A DNA stretch of 64,000 bases from Bacteroidaceae bacterium (GTDB lineage Bacteria > Bacteroidota > Bacteroidia > Bacteroidales > Bacteroidaceae). A model generated the notes under the pieces. It was not told the origin of the DNA, made no database searches, and saw only the letters and a list, made by a program, of their open reading frames with translations. Position 1 is the first letter of the stretch. The number at the start of each line of letters is the position of its first letter. The stretch covers positions 1 to 64,000 of the forward strand of contig JAFUGG010000038.1 of the NCBI GenBank assembly GCA_017469525.1. The letters are read 5' to 3'. The position numbers were made by a program, and so were the translations under genes. Positions 1 to 8,039 of this stretch are shown here, in pieces.

Positions 1-67
1 TCATGGCGAGCATCTTCATGCGATTGGCACTGAAGAGATTCTTAGCAAACTTTTTAATTTTCTTCAT
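1..67 (-). CDS. Start of an unidentified ICE protein (partial, runs off left edge)
   Basis: A minus-strand ATG at 65-67 opens a frame that stays open to the window edge. The 22 visible residues are very basic (begins MKKIKKFAKNLFSANRMK), as in a membrane-proximal or nucleic-acid-binding N terminus. It follows the TraE-like gene in the same direction after a 122-bp gap, so it is probably part of the transfer operon. TraF (DUF4133) often follows TraE in Bacteroidetes elements, but this N terminus does not look like it, so no function is assigned. Confidence 0.5.
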   Translation of the reverse strand, partial: MKKIKKFAKNLFSANRMKMLAM

Positions 68-189
68 TTCTTTCTTACGTTTTACAGATTTTGTTAATTA
101 CTATTCACACGATTCTTCTCTCTTGGCCATTTGAGATTTTTTCGTTATCCTGTTTATTTGTTATCCTGTCATTTATCGTGTCCGTTAAT

Positions 190-543
190 CTAAATGATGT
201 TATATCCAAAGAAGGCTGGGAATAGAATGAATGCTCCAATCATGAACAGACAAGCCCCGACGAGCATCATAATGCTCTTTGTGATGTCACCTTCTCCAGT
301 CGTCATCTTGAAATAAATCTGCAATGCGCCAATGATGGCAACAATAGCAGCGATAGCGTAGGAGAGATAGACCACATATAGCATCATTGTAACTGTATAG
401 TCATGCGCATTAGCCAAAGCATCCGCTCCCCAGCTGTAGTCAACACCTCCGCATTTTGCGGATGCTAACATTGGCTGGAAGAGCAGGATGCCAGCCGAAC
501 AAAAACCGACAATTTTATGTGTTACACCCAAACCTTTTATCAT
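190..543 (-). CDS. traE: DUF4134 family conjugative transposon protein, TraE-like
   Basis: A 117-residue membrane protein with an N-terminal signal or membrane segment (about residues 10-28), a short loop containing CGGVDYSWG, and two further hydrophobic helices (about 52-77 and 90-112). Size, layout and the motif pattern match the DUF4134/TraE family of Bacteroidetes conjugative transposons, a small inner-membrane component of the mating apparatus. Its start codon overlaps the stop of the upstream gene as ATGA, which implies translational coupling. The family assignment is from recognition of the sequence; a role in transfer is inferred from the family. Confidence 0.8.
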   Translation of the reverse strand: MIKGLGVTHKIVGFCSAGILLFQPMLASAKCGGVDYSWGADALANAHDYTVTMMLYVVYLSYAIAAIVAIIGALQIYFKMTTGEGDITKSIMMLVGACLFMIGAFILFPAFFGYNII

Positions 544-989
544 ACGTTATCCCTTGAATAGAAGATTTTTGGACCACCAGGCTTCTGGTTAAGCAGCATG
601 CTCACCATGACATCAGCCTCAGTTTCACCTGTGCTGTCAACATCCACGTCTTCCATGGAATCCTGCAAACGCTGGCATTCTTCTTCGACACTGGTATGTT
701 CCTTCTTAATCTTTTCTTGGTACTTATTGGCATCGTCATCATTTTCAATCCAAGTGACGGACGATGGCTCTTCCTGTTCTTCAGTGGCATCACCATTAAG
801 ATGGAATCCATTGGAATCTTCAGTGATGCTGATGGGTTCTTCCTGATTCTGCATCTGACTGACATCAAAATCTTCCTCTTCTGTCTTGGGAGCATCTTTC
901 TTCGCATACAAATCTTGCATGATGATTGCGGAATAGTAGATGACATAGATGACTGTCAGAACTAATACGAATATGGCAAATGCACTCAT
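540..989 (-). CDS. Small acidic membrane protein of the ICE transfer operon
   Basis: A 149-residue protein with one N-terminal membrane helix (about residues 2-22, few charges) followed by a cytoplasmic-type tail very rich in Glu and Asp, containing a Gln/Glu-rich helix likely to form a coiled coil. It is the first gene downstream of a promoter-like element at 1032-1039 and is coupled to the TraE-like gene by a 4-nt overlap. No family was recognised. The topology suggests an accessory protein tethered to the inner membrane near the transfer channel, but that is inference from context. Confidence 0.6.
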   Translation of the reverse strand: MSAFAIFVLVLTVIYVIYYSAIIMQDLYAKKDAPKTEEEDFDVSQMQNQEEPISITEDSNGFHLNGDATEEQEEPSSVTWIENDDDANKYQEKIKKEHTSVEEECQRLQDSMEDVDVDSTGETEADVMVSMLLNQKPGGPKIFYSRDNV

Positions 990-1031
990 TTTAATACTTG
1001 AATTTTTGGTTCGACTTCAAATTTGCGAGTG

Positions 1032-1039
1032 CAAAGGAA
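1032..1039 (-). promoter_or_regulatory. Candidate -7 element of the tra operon
   Basis: On the minus strand TTCCTTTGC lies about 45 bp before the ATG at 989. It matches the Bacteroidetes TAnnTTTG element except at the second base. It sits just after the terminator of the previous operon, where a new transcript would be expected to start. Confidence 0.45.
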
Positions 1040-1157
1040 CAACGATAAATCAATATAAAATGAAGAAATTCTGAATTACAATCGAATATTAACAGGAGTT
1101 TAGTTTTGAGTATGATATTGCATAAATTATCATACTCGAAAAGGTATAAAAACAAAA

Positions 1158-1182
1158 AAGGAGCCTCGGTTTGAGACTCCTT
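1158..1182 (-). terminator. Rho-independent terminator after the primase-like gene
   Basis: Minus strand reads AAGGAG-T-CTC, a loop of about five bases, then GAG-G-CTCCTT, followed by TTTTTTGTTTTT. This near-perfect stem with a long T run lies about 25 bp after the stop codon at 1206. It separates the regulatory/replication-type genes from the transfer operon. Confidence 0.8.
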
Positions 1183-1205
1183 ATATACATGGCAGCACAA
1201 GCTGG

Positions 1206-2105
1206 CTACAGTTCGGAATTAGGCTGTTTTACCAGATAGTCATTCAAATCGTTATATGGATTGAATCTGTGCGTCTCATCAATGACAATATCACCAAGAA
1301 TTTCTTTCATAGACAGAAATGTGCGCTTGCCACCATCGTCATTGTCGAGAAAAGAATGTACATATTTATATGATGGAAGCTCATTCAAAGCCTTATCAAG
1401 GCAGTTGATAGAGTTTAAAATCATATAATCACATTGATACGGCAGACAGATACGTTTGCTATTTATGTCGGTGAGCATCATGTATGATAGGAAATCCATA
1501 AAACCCTCGAAGATGATGATATGCTCCTGGATCTCCTCGTTACTCTTCCGAATAAGAGTTATATCCTTATGGCCTATACATCCTTTATAATATTGGTTTC
1601 TGATTTCGTACCCTCCAATTCTATTACGAAAAGCGATGCCGAAATAATGCTTGTCGCGCAGGTCATAATGGACTTCGCAACAATACACACGGCTTAGATT
1701 CACATCAATCTTCCGCTTCATCATATATGATAACAAAGCTTGATGTGTAAGTGGATGGTACACTACATTGTGCATCTGCCCGGACTCCTGTCTTTTGGGT
1801 GGGGCATCTTTCCGATGGTAAATGGCGTTAATGAATGAATTGCTTTTAGGAGCGAGTATTGTAAGGGCTTCACTGGTGGTCTTCACATTGTATAACCCTT
1901 TTATTAAGTCAAGGATATCACCACCTTCTCCTAATCCATAGTCATACCATTCATTTCGACTGGAGTCAACCTTGAAAGAAGGTGTATTCTCACTGCGGAT
2001 TGGGGAGTTGTACCAATAAATGCGTCCCTTTTGCTTTACAGCCTTGTGTCCTTCCTGTTCAAGGAAATCCACTAAATTGATGAGTTTGGCCTGTGATATA
2101 TTCAT
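1206..2105 (-). CDS. Primase-like protein with CHC2-type and Toprim domains
   Basis: A 299-residue protein. The N-terminal third follows the DnaG zinc-finger (CHC2) fold pattern, with SENTPSFKVD (about residues 38-47) and YGLGEGGDILDLI (about 56-68), but the cysteine and histidine zinc ligands are replaced. The C-terminal half is a Toprim domain: the catalytic-type glutamate lies in IIIFEGFMDF (E200) and the acidic pair in FLDNDDGGK (252-260). Such proteins are common on Bacteroidetes conjugative and mobilizable elements and are thought to prime complementary-strand synthesis after transfer. The gene lies 45 bp after the ATPase gene and is probably co-transcribed with it. Loss of the zinc ligands makes direct primase activity uncertain. 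Confidence 0.75.
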   Translation of the reverse strand: MNISQAKLINLVDFLEQEGHKAVKQKGRIYWYNSPIRSENTPSFKVDSSRNEWYDYGLGEGGDILDLIKGLYNVKTTSEALTILAPKSNSFINAIYHRKDAPPKRQESGQMHNVVYHPLTHQALLSYMMKRKIDVNLSRVYCCEVHYDLRDKHYFGIAFRNRIGGYEIRNQYYKGCIGHKDITLIRKSNEEIQEHIIIFEGFMDFLSYMMLTDINSKRICLPYQCDYMILNSINCLDKALNELPSYKYVHSFLDNDDGGKRTFLSMKEILGDIVIDETHRFNPYNDLNDYLVKQPNSEL

Positions 2106-2150
2106 AGTTTATAATGTAAGTATGCCAGTACATATATATAAACAGCCAAA

Positions 2151-3257
2151 CTAAACTAAACCGTCCTCATCAGTTTCTTCTGGCTGTTTTTCCAATTCCT
2201 GTTTCTGAGGGACATACTGGTAAGCCTTATCCGTCTTTAGTATCAGTCCCATCTCAATCAGGTATCGGAGCAAGCTGATGATGGTGTTTCGACCTCTTGA
2301 ATACCCGATGTTTGAATAACCATCCATCAGGAGATTGATCATCTTTGAATAACCCAGTGGAACATTATCGCCAACAACGCTTTCAATAGCCTCTCGATGC
2401 TGCTCTTCCGTTAATCTGGAGAAGTGCATCTTCTTGTCACGTCTGGCAAGTTCAGCCTTGTAGCCTTCCACATAGCCTGGAAGACCGTTGTTGTCGATTC
2501 GAAACGCAAAAGGGGCAAATTCCTTGTCTCTAATGAACATTGCTTTCACCTCGCTCATATTGCTGTCATCAATATTCTTGGTAATCTGAAGAACCGTCTC
2601 AGCTTTGTTGTTCAACTCCGAACCTATATGGCCACGAGTGTTGTCATCGCCTTTGTTCAAGTGAAGCACGGTGTGAATGTGTAAGTCATAGAAACTTGAC
2701 CATCGCATTAGGTCATTGATAATGTCAAGTGCCTCACTTGGATTGTTGATGTCCCTAAGAAGGTCACGTACACCATCGATAACAACCAAGCCATATCGTG
2801 AATCACCACGTAATGCCAGGGTGATGATGTCTCGTCTCTGTTCTGGAGTGTACTCGCGCAAAACAAAGAAGTCGATGAGTCCGCTTTCTTTGTTCAATGG
2901 AAGGTTAGCCAACTTCAGTATTCGCTCCAGAACCTTATGGCAGTGGTACTTGCTCTGTTCTGTATCAATATAAAGAATCTTCTTCTTGTCTTCTGGCAAG
3001 TGTGCCTTATATCCAAGAATCTCTTTACCTGAAATGGCAGCAGCAACAATAGCAGAGACGTTGAACGTCTTTTTACTCTTTGGCTTGCCGACCGAAGCAC
3101 TGAAGTTGCCCAGTGTGGCTATGGTCGCACCTCCACAGGTGATGATTTCAGGGGGAAAGGAATATTCCTCTGTTACCTTCAGTTTGATGTGCTTTAATAA
3201 CTGCTCGAATGTCTTCTGGTCAATTCTCTGATTGCCTAATGTTGTTATATCCATCAT
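2151..3257 (-). CDS. RecA/RepA-type AAA ATPase of the ICE
   Basis: A 368-residue protein with a RecA-like ATPase core. A variant Walker A lies at about 57-64 (GKPKSKKT), followed by ILYIDTEQS (about 94-102) and a Walker B strand LVVIDGVRDL ending in D161. A sensor-like HTVLHLNKGDDNTRGHIG follows, typical of RepA-like hexameric ATPases (AAA_25). The C-terminal 80 residues resemble a winged-helix domain. Its start overlaps the stop of the upstream helix-turn-helix gene by 1 nt. The family is usual in Bacteroidetes elements next to a primase-like gene; a helicase or DNA-loading role is likely but inferred. The glycine-poor Walker A loop is unusual. Confidence 0.75.
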   Translation of the reverse strand: MMDITTLGNQRIDQKTFEQLLKHIKLKVTEEYSFPPEIITCGGATIATLGNFSASVGKPKSKKTFNVSAIVAAAISGKEILGYKAHLPEDKKKILYIDTEQSKYHCHKVLERILKLANLPLNKESGLIDFFVLREYTPEQRRDIITLALRGDSRYGLVVIDGVRDLLRDINNPSEALDIINDLMRWSSFYDLHIHTVLHLNKGDDNTRGHIGSELNNKAETVLQITKNIDDSNMSEVKAMFIRDKEFAPFAFRIDNNGLPGYVEGYKAELARRDKKMHFSRLTEEQHREAIESVVGDNVPLGYSKMINLLMDGYSNIGYSRGRNTIISLLRYLIEMGLILKTDKAYQYVPQKQELEKQPEETDEDGLV

Positions 3258-3730
3258 TATTTTAAGTCTTTATGTTTATAAACTCCTTTTAATACTTTCT
3301 CCATATGAGTGTCTGCATATTCTTCTATCTCCTCCTGAGAGAGAACCCTATTTTTTGCAATCCACCTGTTCAGGTCATCTCTTCGGATGTATATCACCTT
3401 GCCGTTTGGCTTATATATAGGCAGTTCGTGCTTACTTGTAAGCTTATACACAAGACTTGGTGATAATGTGAGGTAGTCGGCTGCCTCTGTGACAGTCAGA
3501 TACTCTTTGAGGAGATACATCTTTTTTTCTATAAAGAGCATGTGGTTGGCAAGTTCTTTAAGTGTCCCGAATCTTCTAAGAAAATATTCGAGATTATTGA
3601 GTTTGTTGATTGTCTCCTCAATATCTTCTGTCTGTTCGAGGACTTTCTTCGCTGATTCAAGCCTGTCCAGCAAACTCATGATGTGCATATTGTCAAGTGG
3701 ATTGACTCGTTGAAATTCTTGTGGTGTCAT
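3257..3730 (-). CDS. Excisionase-like helix-turn-helix protein (second copy)
   Basis: A 157-residue protein. The N-terminal half is predicted helical. The C-terminal half is a MerR/Xis-type winged helix with YLTVTEAADYLTLSPSLVY and PIYKPNGKVIYIRRDDLNRW, the pattern of the helix_turn_helix_17 family. I chose the ATG at 3730 (MTPQEFQ); the frame is open further upstream but only through the preceding gene. It overlaps the first HTH gene by 38 bp and abuts the ATPase gene. In Bacteroidetes ICEs such proteins act as excision/directionality factors or operon regulators. It is a paralogue of its neighbour in domain layout. Confidence 0.75.
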   Translation of the reverse strand: MTPQEFQRVNPLDNMHIMSLLDRLESAKKVLEQTEDIEETINKLNNLEYFLRRFGTLKELANHMLFIEKKMYLLKEYLTVTEAADYLTLSPSLVYKLTSKHELPIYKPNGKVIYIRRDDLNRWIAKNRVLSQEEIEEYADTHMEKVLKGVYKHKDLK

Positions 3731-4103
3731 GGTCTTGAATGATTTCGTTATACGTTCTGTTCTGTAACAACCAATCGTCAAGTTCGCTTCTGTCGAAGTA
3801 CATAAGCTTACCTGTCGGCTTGTAATGAGGAATTTTACCTGCACTGGTCAGTTTGTACAGGTGTGATTCAGTGATACCCATATACTCACAGGCTTCTGCA
3901 ACTGTGAAAACAGTCTTGACCTCGCTGTAGAATCGGTCAACATGCTCGATAGTCAATAGCCTTGGATTGATATAATCCAATTTTTCCTCGATGCAATGAA
4001 GCCGCTTGGGTAAGTCACTATTGACAAGTTCTGTGAGTCGCTGGTCTATGGAAACAATCATGTCCAGCGTACTGTCTGAAATTTGTGTTTTACGTCTGCC
4101 CAT
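3693..4103 (-). CDS. Excisionase-like helix-turn-helix protein (first copy)
   Basis: A 136-residue protein with a helical N-terminal half and a C-terminal Xis-type winged helix: VFTVAEACEYMGITESHLY then PHYKPTGKLMYFDRSELDDW. It heads the operon HTH-HTH-ATPase-primase and lies 38 bp downstream of a large hairpin that overlaps the predicted transcription start, a natural place for autoregulation. Known relatives on Bacteroides elements control excision or transfer. The exact role here is inferred. Confidence 0.75.
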   Translation of the reverse strand: MGRRKTQISDSTLDMIVSIDQRLTELVNSDLPKRLHCIEEKLDYINPRLLTIEHVDRFYSEVKTVFTVAEACEYMGITESHLYKLTSAGKIPHYKPTGKLMYFDRSELDDWLLQNRTYNEIIQDHDTTRISTSQST

Positions 4104-4140
4104 TCTTACTTATTTATCTTGTTAAATACTATGGAGAAAG

Positions 4141-4182
4141 CCCTCCGTTACCATTGTGAACCGGTTACGGAGGGCAAAAGTA
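4141..4182 (-). promoter_or_regulatory. Promoter with 12-bp inverted repeat (candidate operator) of the HTH operon
   Basis: Minus strand TACTTTTGC (4174-4182) is a full TAnnTTTG element. Directly downstream, CCCTCCGTTACC (4141-4152) and GGTTACGGAGGG (4161-4172) form an inverted repeat with one mismatch, covering the predicted start of transcription. It could be an operator for the HTH proteins or a hairpin at the 5' end of the mRNA. Confidence 0.65.
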
Positions 4183-4187
4183 CATGG

Positions 4188-4254
4188 ATAGTCAGGAATA
4201 AGAAAGAGAGAAAATAGAGACTCTACCTGATTCTCTCGGTCATTCCCTGACTAT
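4188..4254. repeat. Spaced inverted repeat upstream of the HTH promoter
   Basis: ATAGTCAGGAAT (4188-4199) and ATTCCCTGACTAT (4242-4254) are inverted copies with one extra base. They frame the space between the stop of the gene at 4265 and the HTH promoter. Either a terminator stem for the upstream gene or a regulator/excision site. Confidence 0.5.
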
Positions 4255-4264
4255 TTCTTTGCAG

Positions 4265-4990
4265 TTATTTATCAGTGTTTCTTTTTCTTTGATATTTCTG
4301 CCCAATAGGACGTACTGCTTCATCAATGATCTTCTCCTGGGCTGACATCTCCAAATCGACAATGGAGTAGAGCGCAGAGGACAAAGACTTCTGGGTCAAA
4401 GTGTCTTTGCCAGTGGAGCTAACAATGCAGCGTTGACGGGCAAGAACGTTCTGCCAGTTACGGATGATGAGATTGTAGAGGGACAGCTGATCGAAGAAAA
4501 AGGCGACAAGCCGATTGTTGCGAGAATGGAGTGGCATAGTCATCTTACCTTCCAAAAGAGAAAGAAGGTCACTGGCATTGATGACTTCGCTGAAGATTTG
4601 AGCCTCGTTGCAACAACGGGCAAGAATACCAAGGTCATCATTGTCGAGACAGGAACATAGATTAAGGTCGGATGCCTCTCTGACTTTCTTACGGGCAACA
4701 AAGGTGTTGGATGAAGGTAGCGTAGTGTTGAACAGAGTAAGCATTTCTCTCAGTTCTGTTTCGCTAATTTTGCTTTTGTTGAAATAGTTCTCAACAAGGT
4801 CACGTCGATTGGTTAGTAGTGAATCAAGAATGCGGTAGTTCTTCTGATGTTCATTCTTGCTCCATGCGTCGATGGCATCGTGGAACTCATGGCTATAAAC
4901 AAAATCATCAGCATAACGCTGATAAAGTTTGCCTTGGTTAACAACTTCAACCTGATAGAGGTCATAAGCTTCGTGGAGCAGTTCGAGCAA
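4265..4990 (-). CDS. Unidentified ICE protein, probably 5'-frameshifted
   Basis: A 241-residue frame of helical, charged sequence with no recognised domain. The only possible start is TTG at 4988-4990, which has no convincing ribosome site. The same frame continues upstream without an ATG (ERLTRTGHLTAAKSGDSG) to a stop near 5073-5075. In another frame an ATG at 5076-5078 starts MRKEKFFLSLF and runs into a six-T tract at 5045-5050. With five Ts the two frames join into a protein of about 270 residues. The gene may therefore be frameshifted, or the tract may be miscounted. It sits between the integrase group and the HTH operon, in the same direction. Confidence 0.6.
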   Translation of the reverse strand: MLELLHEAYDLYQVEVVNQGKLYQRYADDFVYSHEFHDAIDAWSKNEHQKNYRILDSLLTNRRDLVENYFNKSKISETELREMLTLFNTTLPSSNTFVARKKVREASDLNLCSCLDNDDLGILARCCNEAQIFSEVINASDLLSLLEGKMTMPLHSRNNRLVAFFFDQLSLYNLIIRNWQNVLARQRCIVSSTGKDTLTQKSLSSALYSIVDLEMSAQEKIIDEAVRPIGQKYQRKRNTDK

Positions 4991-5078
4991 GCCCGAATCA
5001 CCACTCTTGGCAGCGGTCAGATGCCCTGTCCGCGTCAGTCTCTCAAAAAAGAGAGAGGAAGAATTTTTCTTTTCTCAT

Positions 5079-5556
5079 TGTTCTTGATATTGATTAAAGT
5101 AAAAAAATATAACAAAACGGCTTTCGCCGAATAATGCTTTCTTTGTTTTATGGCGACACATGATTTCTCTCTCATAAAGCTTCATTTGTTGTCGTTTTAA
5201 AGACCAATGTTTAGTTGCCCTTACTACCTTGTTGGTGAGGGAACATATCATCTCGTTCTCACAAAGAACTATCTCATTTTGAGAAGCTATATTTGATTCT
5301 GAACTTGCCATAGTTTGCAAAATTATAATATAGAATTGTAATAGCCATATCCATGTTAGTCCATCTTGCTTCAACCTGTTGGTAGAGCGTGATTTATTGC
5401 CTAACTTTGCTAATTTAGTTCATTCTGCTGTCATAATTGCACGTTTTAAAGACCCATGTATGTTGATTATTATACGGCGGATAAATAAACGCAAAAAGTG
5501 GGTAAATGATTTATTTACCCACCTCTGTGTTGTTGGATGAAATAATCTCCGTTAGT
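5079..5556. other. Gap between two ICE genes; duplicated motif, no convincing gene
   Basis: The minus strand has a weak 99-codon frame (5075-5374) of low-complexity character that reads through a terminator-like hairpin, so I do not call it. CGTTTTAAAGACC followed by (A/C)ATGT occurs twice in direct orientation (about 5193-5210 and 5442-5459), each preceded by a similar TTCATT...TGTC stretch, which suggests a small internal duplication. Confidence 0.45.
5099..5129 (-). terminator. Terminator/attenuator-like hairpin
   Basis: Minus strand CGGC-GAAA-GCCG (5118-5129), a GNRA-looped stem, is followed by TTTTGTTATATTTTTTT. It lies 20 bp before the ATG at 5078, so it would either end transcription coming from the integrase side or attenuate the downstream gene. 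Confidence 0.55.
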
Positions 5557-6609
5557 TTATCCATTGTTGTATTTTGACGCAATTCTCTTCAGATCTACGT
5601 CAAAGACCGCATAATCTGGCCGTTTTTTTAATGCGGTAAGTCCTGTAACAAGACTTCCTCGATTGGGGGCTTGTCCGTTGATGCTGAAACAAGCTTTTGC
5701 TTTCTCCCAATAATCTTTGTTCGTTTTCGAGAAAGCGAAAAAGATAAAGTAAGAGAGGTGTCGCTGGCTCTTAATCCATTCGATGGGTTTCCTCGTGGTT
5801 TGTTCTCCAAGATTGAAGATACTAAGGAAAGCATCGACTGTAGTGTCCGGGCTAATATAGCCTTTGTCGTGAAGATCTTGATATAGACTACGGACTCGTC
5901 GTGAACCATAGACTGCATCAAAATATCTCTCTTCATTAGGTTGAGTGAGTTCTGAGAAATCAACTTCTGGATAGAGTTTCATCACTTTCTCGTTCCGCTT
6001 GAATTGCTTTTCTGTTACAGGGAGTGATGAAAGCTTGTTAGATTTGTCGATATTCCATTGCTCCTCGAAATGTGACCATTTGTGGCGCATGGTGAGGTGC
6101 AGCATTTCACCTATGGCAAAGGCGATAATCTTTAGTGTGTATAAGTCTGTGTCACCTTTAGGCTGGTACTCAGCGGTGAGATAACCTGCACTAACTGCGC
6201 GATCGAAAAGGTCGGCAGCTTCCTCGTAAGCAAACTCGTTAACAAGATATTTGAACTTACCCTTGGACTCTTGGTTGAGGTCAAAGCACAAGGCATGGAT
6301 GGACTTCATGGCTTGAACTACGCCAGAGAGAGCATCATAAGTGTTCTTTGGCAAAGTCTCTTTACCATCCTTAATATAGTTCTCCAACATTTCAGGGGAA
6401 CCCAGCATTGCAATCTTATCTATGATGATTGGGTCTGGATTAAGGCTGGTATATAGCATTATATCCTCCTTCCATTGCTCGAAATGGAGCAATTCGTCAG
6501 CGTAGGTTGTTAACTTCGTGTTACCTCCTATGCAGATGTCATAAATGAGTTGCTTTGCGAACTTGTTGAACTTTACAAAGCTCAATACGGCTTCTTGTCT
6601 CGTTACCAT
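5557..6609 (-). CDS. Unidentified ICE protein downstream of the integrase
   Basis: A 350-residue soluble protein, mostly helical, with no recognised motif. Its C terminus has an aromatic-rich segment (SQRHLSYFIFFAFSKTNKDY) and an NRGSLVTGL motif. It begins 20 bp after the integrase stop in the same direction, so it is probably co-transcribed with it. Position next to int is compatible with a role in excision control or element maintenance, but nothing in the sequence proves this. Confidence 0.7.
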   Translation of the reverse strand: MVTRQEAVLSFVKFNKFAKQLIYDICIGGNTKLTTYADELLHFEQWKEDIMLYTSLNPDPIIIDKIAMLGSPEMLENYIKDGKETLPKNTYDALSGVVQAMKSIHALCFDLNQESKGKFKYLVNEFAYEEAADLFDRAVSAGYLTAEYQPKGDTDLYTLKIIAFAIGEMLHLTMRHKWSHFEEQWNIDKSNKLSSLPVTEKQFKRNEKVMKLYPEVDFSELTQPNEERYFDAVYGSRRVRSLYQDLHDKGYISPDTTVDAFLSIFNLGEQTTRKPIEWIKSQRHLSYFIFFAFSKTNKDYWEKAKACFSINGQAPNRGSLVTGLTALKKRPDYAVFDVDLKRIASKYNNG

Positions 6610-6629
6610 ATATAATAATGTATGAAGTT

Positions 6630-7796
6630 CTACTCGCTGATGCTTGGTATTAGGTTGACCGCTGCTTGCTTGTTTTTATCAAGCACTTTGGCATATATCT
6701 GAGTAGTGGAAAGCTCACGATGGCCAAGGAGTTTAGAGACTGTATAGATGTCAGCTCCAAGGTCGAGCATCATTACTGCGAAGGTGTGACGAGCGCAATG
6801 GAAGGTGAGATTCTTCGTGATACCAGCGGCGAGTGCCCAACGCTTCAGTTCAAGTGAAGTCCATGCGCCATAAGTGAATCCTTCGAACACACGGTCAACA
6901 TCGTTGCGACGTGTGCCTAAATATGCTGCTGCCTGGTCTGAAATATCAAGATATTCCTGTCCACCAGTTTTCTTCTGTTTGAACACAATACGTGTGAAGT
7001 CGCCAAACTTCTGGATTTCGCCCCAAGTCAGCTTCTCAATATCGCTCTTGCGAAGTCCTGTTAGACAAGAGAACAGGAATGTGGCTTTTAGAATGGGGTA
7101 GTTGCATGGGGTAGCAGCCATCTTCTTCACCTCTTCGAGTGTCAGATATTCACGAGCCACTTCTTCAGCCTTGAAACCCTCGATGCCACGCATAGGGTTC
7201 TTGTCAATGATGTGCTCCTCAAAAGCCTGATTGAGACAGGCGCGTAGTTTGTTGAAGTAAGAAACCTTCGAGTTCTGTGACAATCCAACGAATACATAAG
7301 AAATCTTAGGATCCGTCTTCTTTTGGGCATCCTTCTCTGCTGTATTCAGATAATCCTTAAATCCCTGAATCCATTCGGCATCGATATCATCGAAGGTTGT
7401 TGCCTCGTCACAATATACCTCCAAATGCTTCAGACAACTATGCCAGTTGCCCCAATTACCATTTGAATCAGGAGTCTTCAGGCGCTCTTCACACATCTTA
7501 CGATAGTAGTCAAGGAAGCGGACACCTTCCTGCTTGGGCTGGGTGATGTCAAACTTGCCGTTGATGATTTCCAACTCTCGTTTGGCTCTCATGGCATTGG
7601 CTGCTGCAAGAGCCTGACGGTTCTGTTCTCTTTCCTGTGGGGTAGTTGGAACTACCTGATAGAGCTTCAGGTATTCCTTATGACGCTTGCCACCTACATT
7701 GATGTCAAGGTACAGGCTCGAACTTCCATCTTTGAGCTTCTTTTCACGAAGCTTCACTTGTCCTCTTTGGACGCTTGCTGATTTTTTCTTTGCCAT
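6630..7796 (-). CDS. int: Tyrosine recombinase/integrase of the ICE
   Basis: A 388-residue integrase. An N-terminal arm-binding domain (about 1-80) is followed by a SAM-like core-binding domain (about 92-205) and a C-terminal catalytic domain. The catalytic set is visible: R249 (TGLRKSD), lysines 273-276, H333 and R336 (FHCARH), H359 (LLGHR) and the nucleophile Y368 (IYAKV). Length and layout match Bacteroidetes ICE and phage-type integrases. The gene is the last one before mnmE and is followed by candidate arm sites and the mnmE 3' end, so it should catalyse integration and excision there. Confidence 0.95.
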   Translation of the reverse strand: MAKKKSASVQRGQVKLREKKLKDGSSSLYLDINVGGKRHKEYLKLYQVVPTTPQEREQNRQALAAANAMRAKRELEIINGKFDITQPKQEGVRFLDYYRKMCEERLKTPDSNGNWGNWHSCLKHLEVYCDEATTFDDIDAEWIQGFKDYLNTAEKDAQKKTDPKISYVFVGLSQNSKVSYFNKLRACLNQAFEEHIIDKNPMRGIEGFKAEEVAREYLTLEEVKKMAATPCNYPILKATFLFSCLTGLRKSDIEKLTWGEIQKFGDFTRIVFKQKKTGGQEYLDISDQAAAYLGTRRNDVDRVFEGFTYGAWTSLELKRWALAAGITKNLTFHCARHTFAVMMLDLGADIYTVSKLLGHRELSTTQIYAKVLDKNKQAAVNLIPSISE

Positions 7797-7838
7797 AGTT
7801 TGTTATCGTTTTTAAGATAACCACCGAGTTTACTTTCG

Positions 7839-7912
7839 AGGGACACTTTTTCTGTCCCCGGGGGACAGATTTTGCACCTTTGATGTAATCTCGGGGGACA
7901 TCTGGGGGACAA
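7839..7912. repeat. GGGGGACA repeats and a 17-bp palindrome upstream of int
   Basis: CTGTCCCCGGGGGACAG (7852-7868) is a perfect 8-bp inverted repeat around one base. GGGGGACA recurs at 7893-7900 and 7904-7911, and a GGGACA variant lies near 7840. The G-tract content stands out from the AT-rich surroundings. Likely protein-binding sites for an excisionase or integrase, or an operator for int. Confidence 0.6.
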
Positions 7913-7920
7913 AGTTAGGA

Positions 7921-8024
7921 AAAAATCTGCAAATAGACAATGCCTAAGTCAAAAATCTGCAAATAACCGAACAATCTTTAACACTTGAAAATAAGCGATT
8001 TACAGCGGTATATTTGCAGATTTT
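7921..8024. repeat. TCTGCAAATA repeats, candidate integrase arm-type sites
   Basis: AAAAATCTGCAAATA occurs twice exactly 30 bp apart (7921-7935 and 7951-7965), and TATTTGCAGATTTT is an inverted copy at 8011-8024. Position between int and the presumed core site, and the mixed direct/inverted arrangement, fit arm-type binding sites of a tyrosine recombinase. Confidence 0.6.
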
Positions 8025-8039
8025 ATAATTTTCTTTGCA

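Noticed and set aside
991..1200. A 69-codon minus-strand frame between the primase-like and tra genes
   Set aside because: Covers the terminator and the tra promoter; Phe/Leu/Ile-rich composition of A/T-rich noncoding DNA.
5075..5374. A 99-codon minus-strand frame between two ICE genes, ending with an ATGA overlap to the ATG at 5078
   Set aside because: Low-complexity product, reads through a hairpin with a T run, and no family resemblance; kept only as a noncoding gap.
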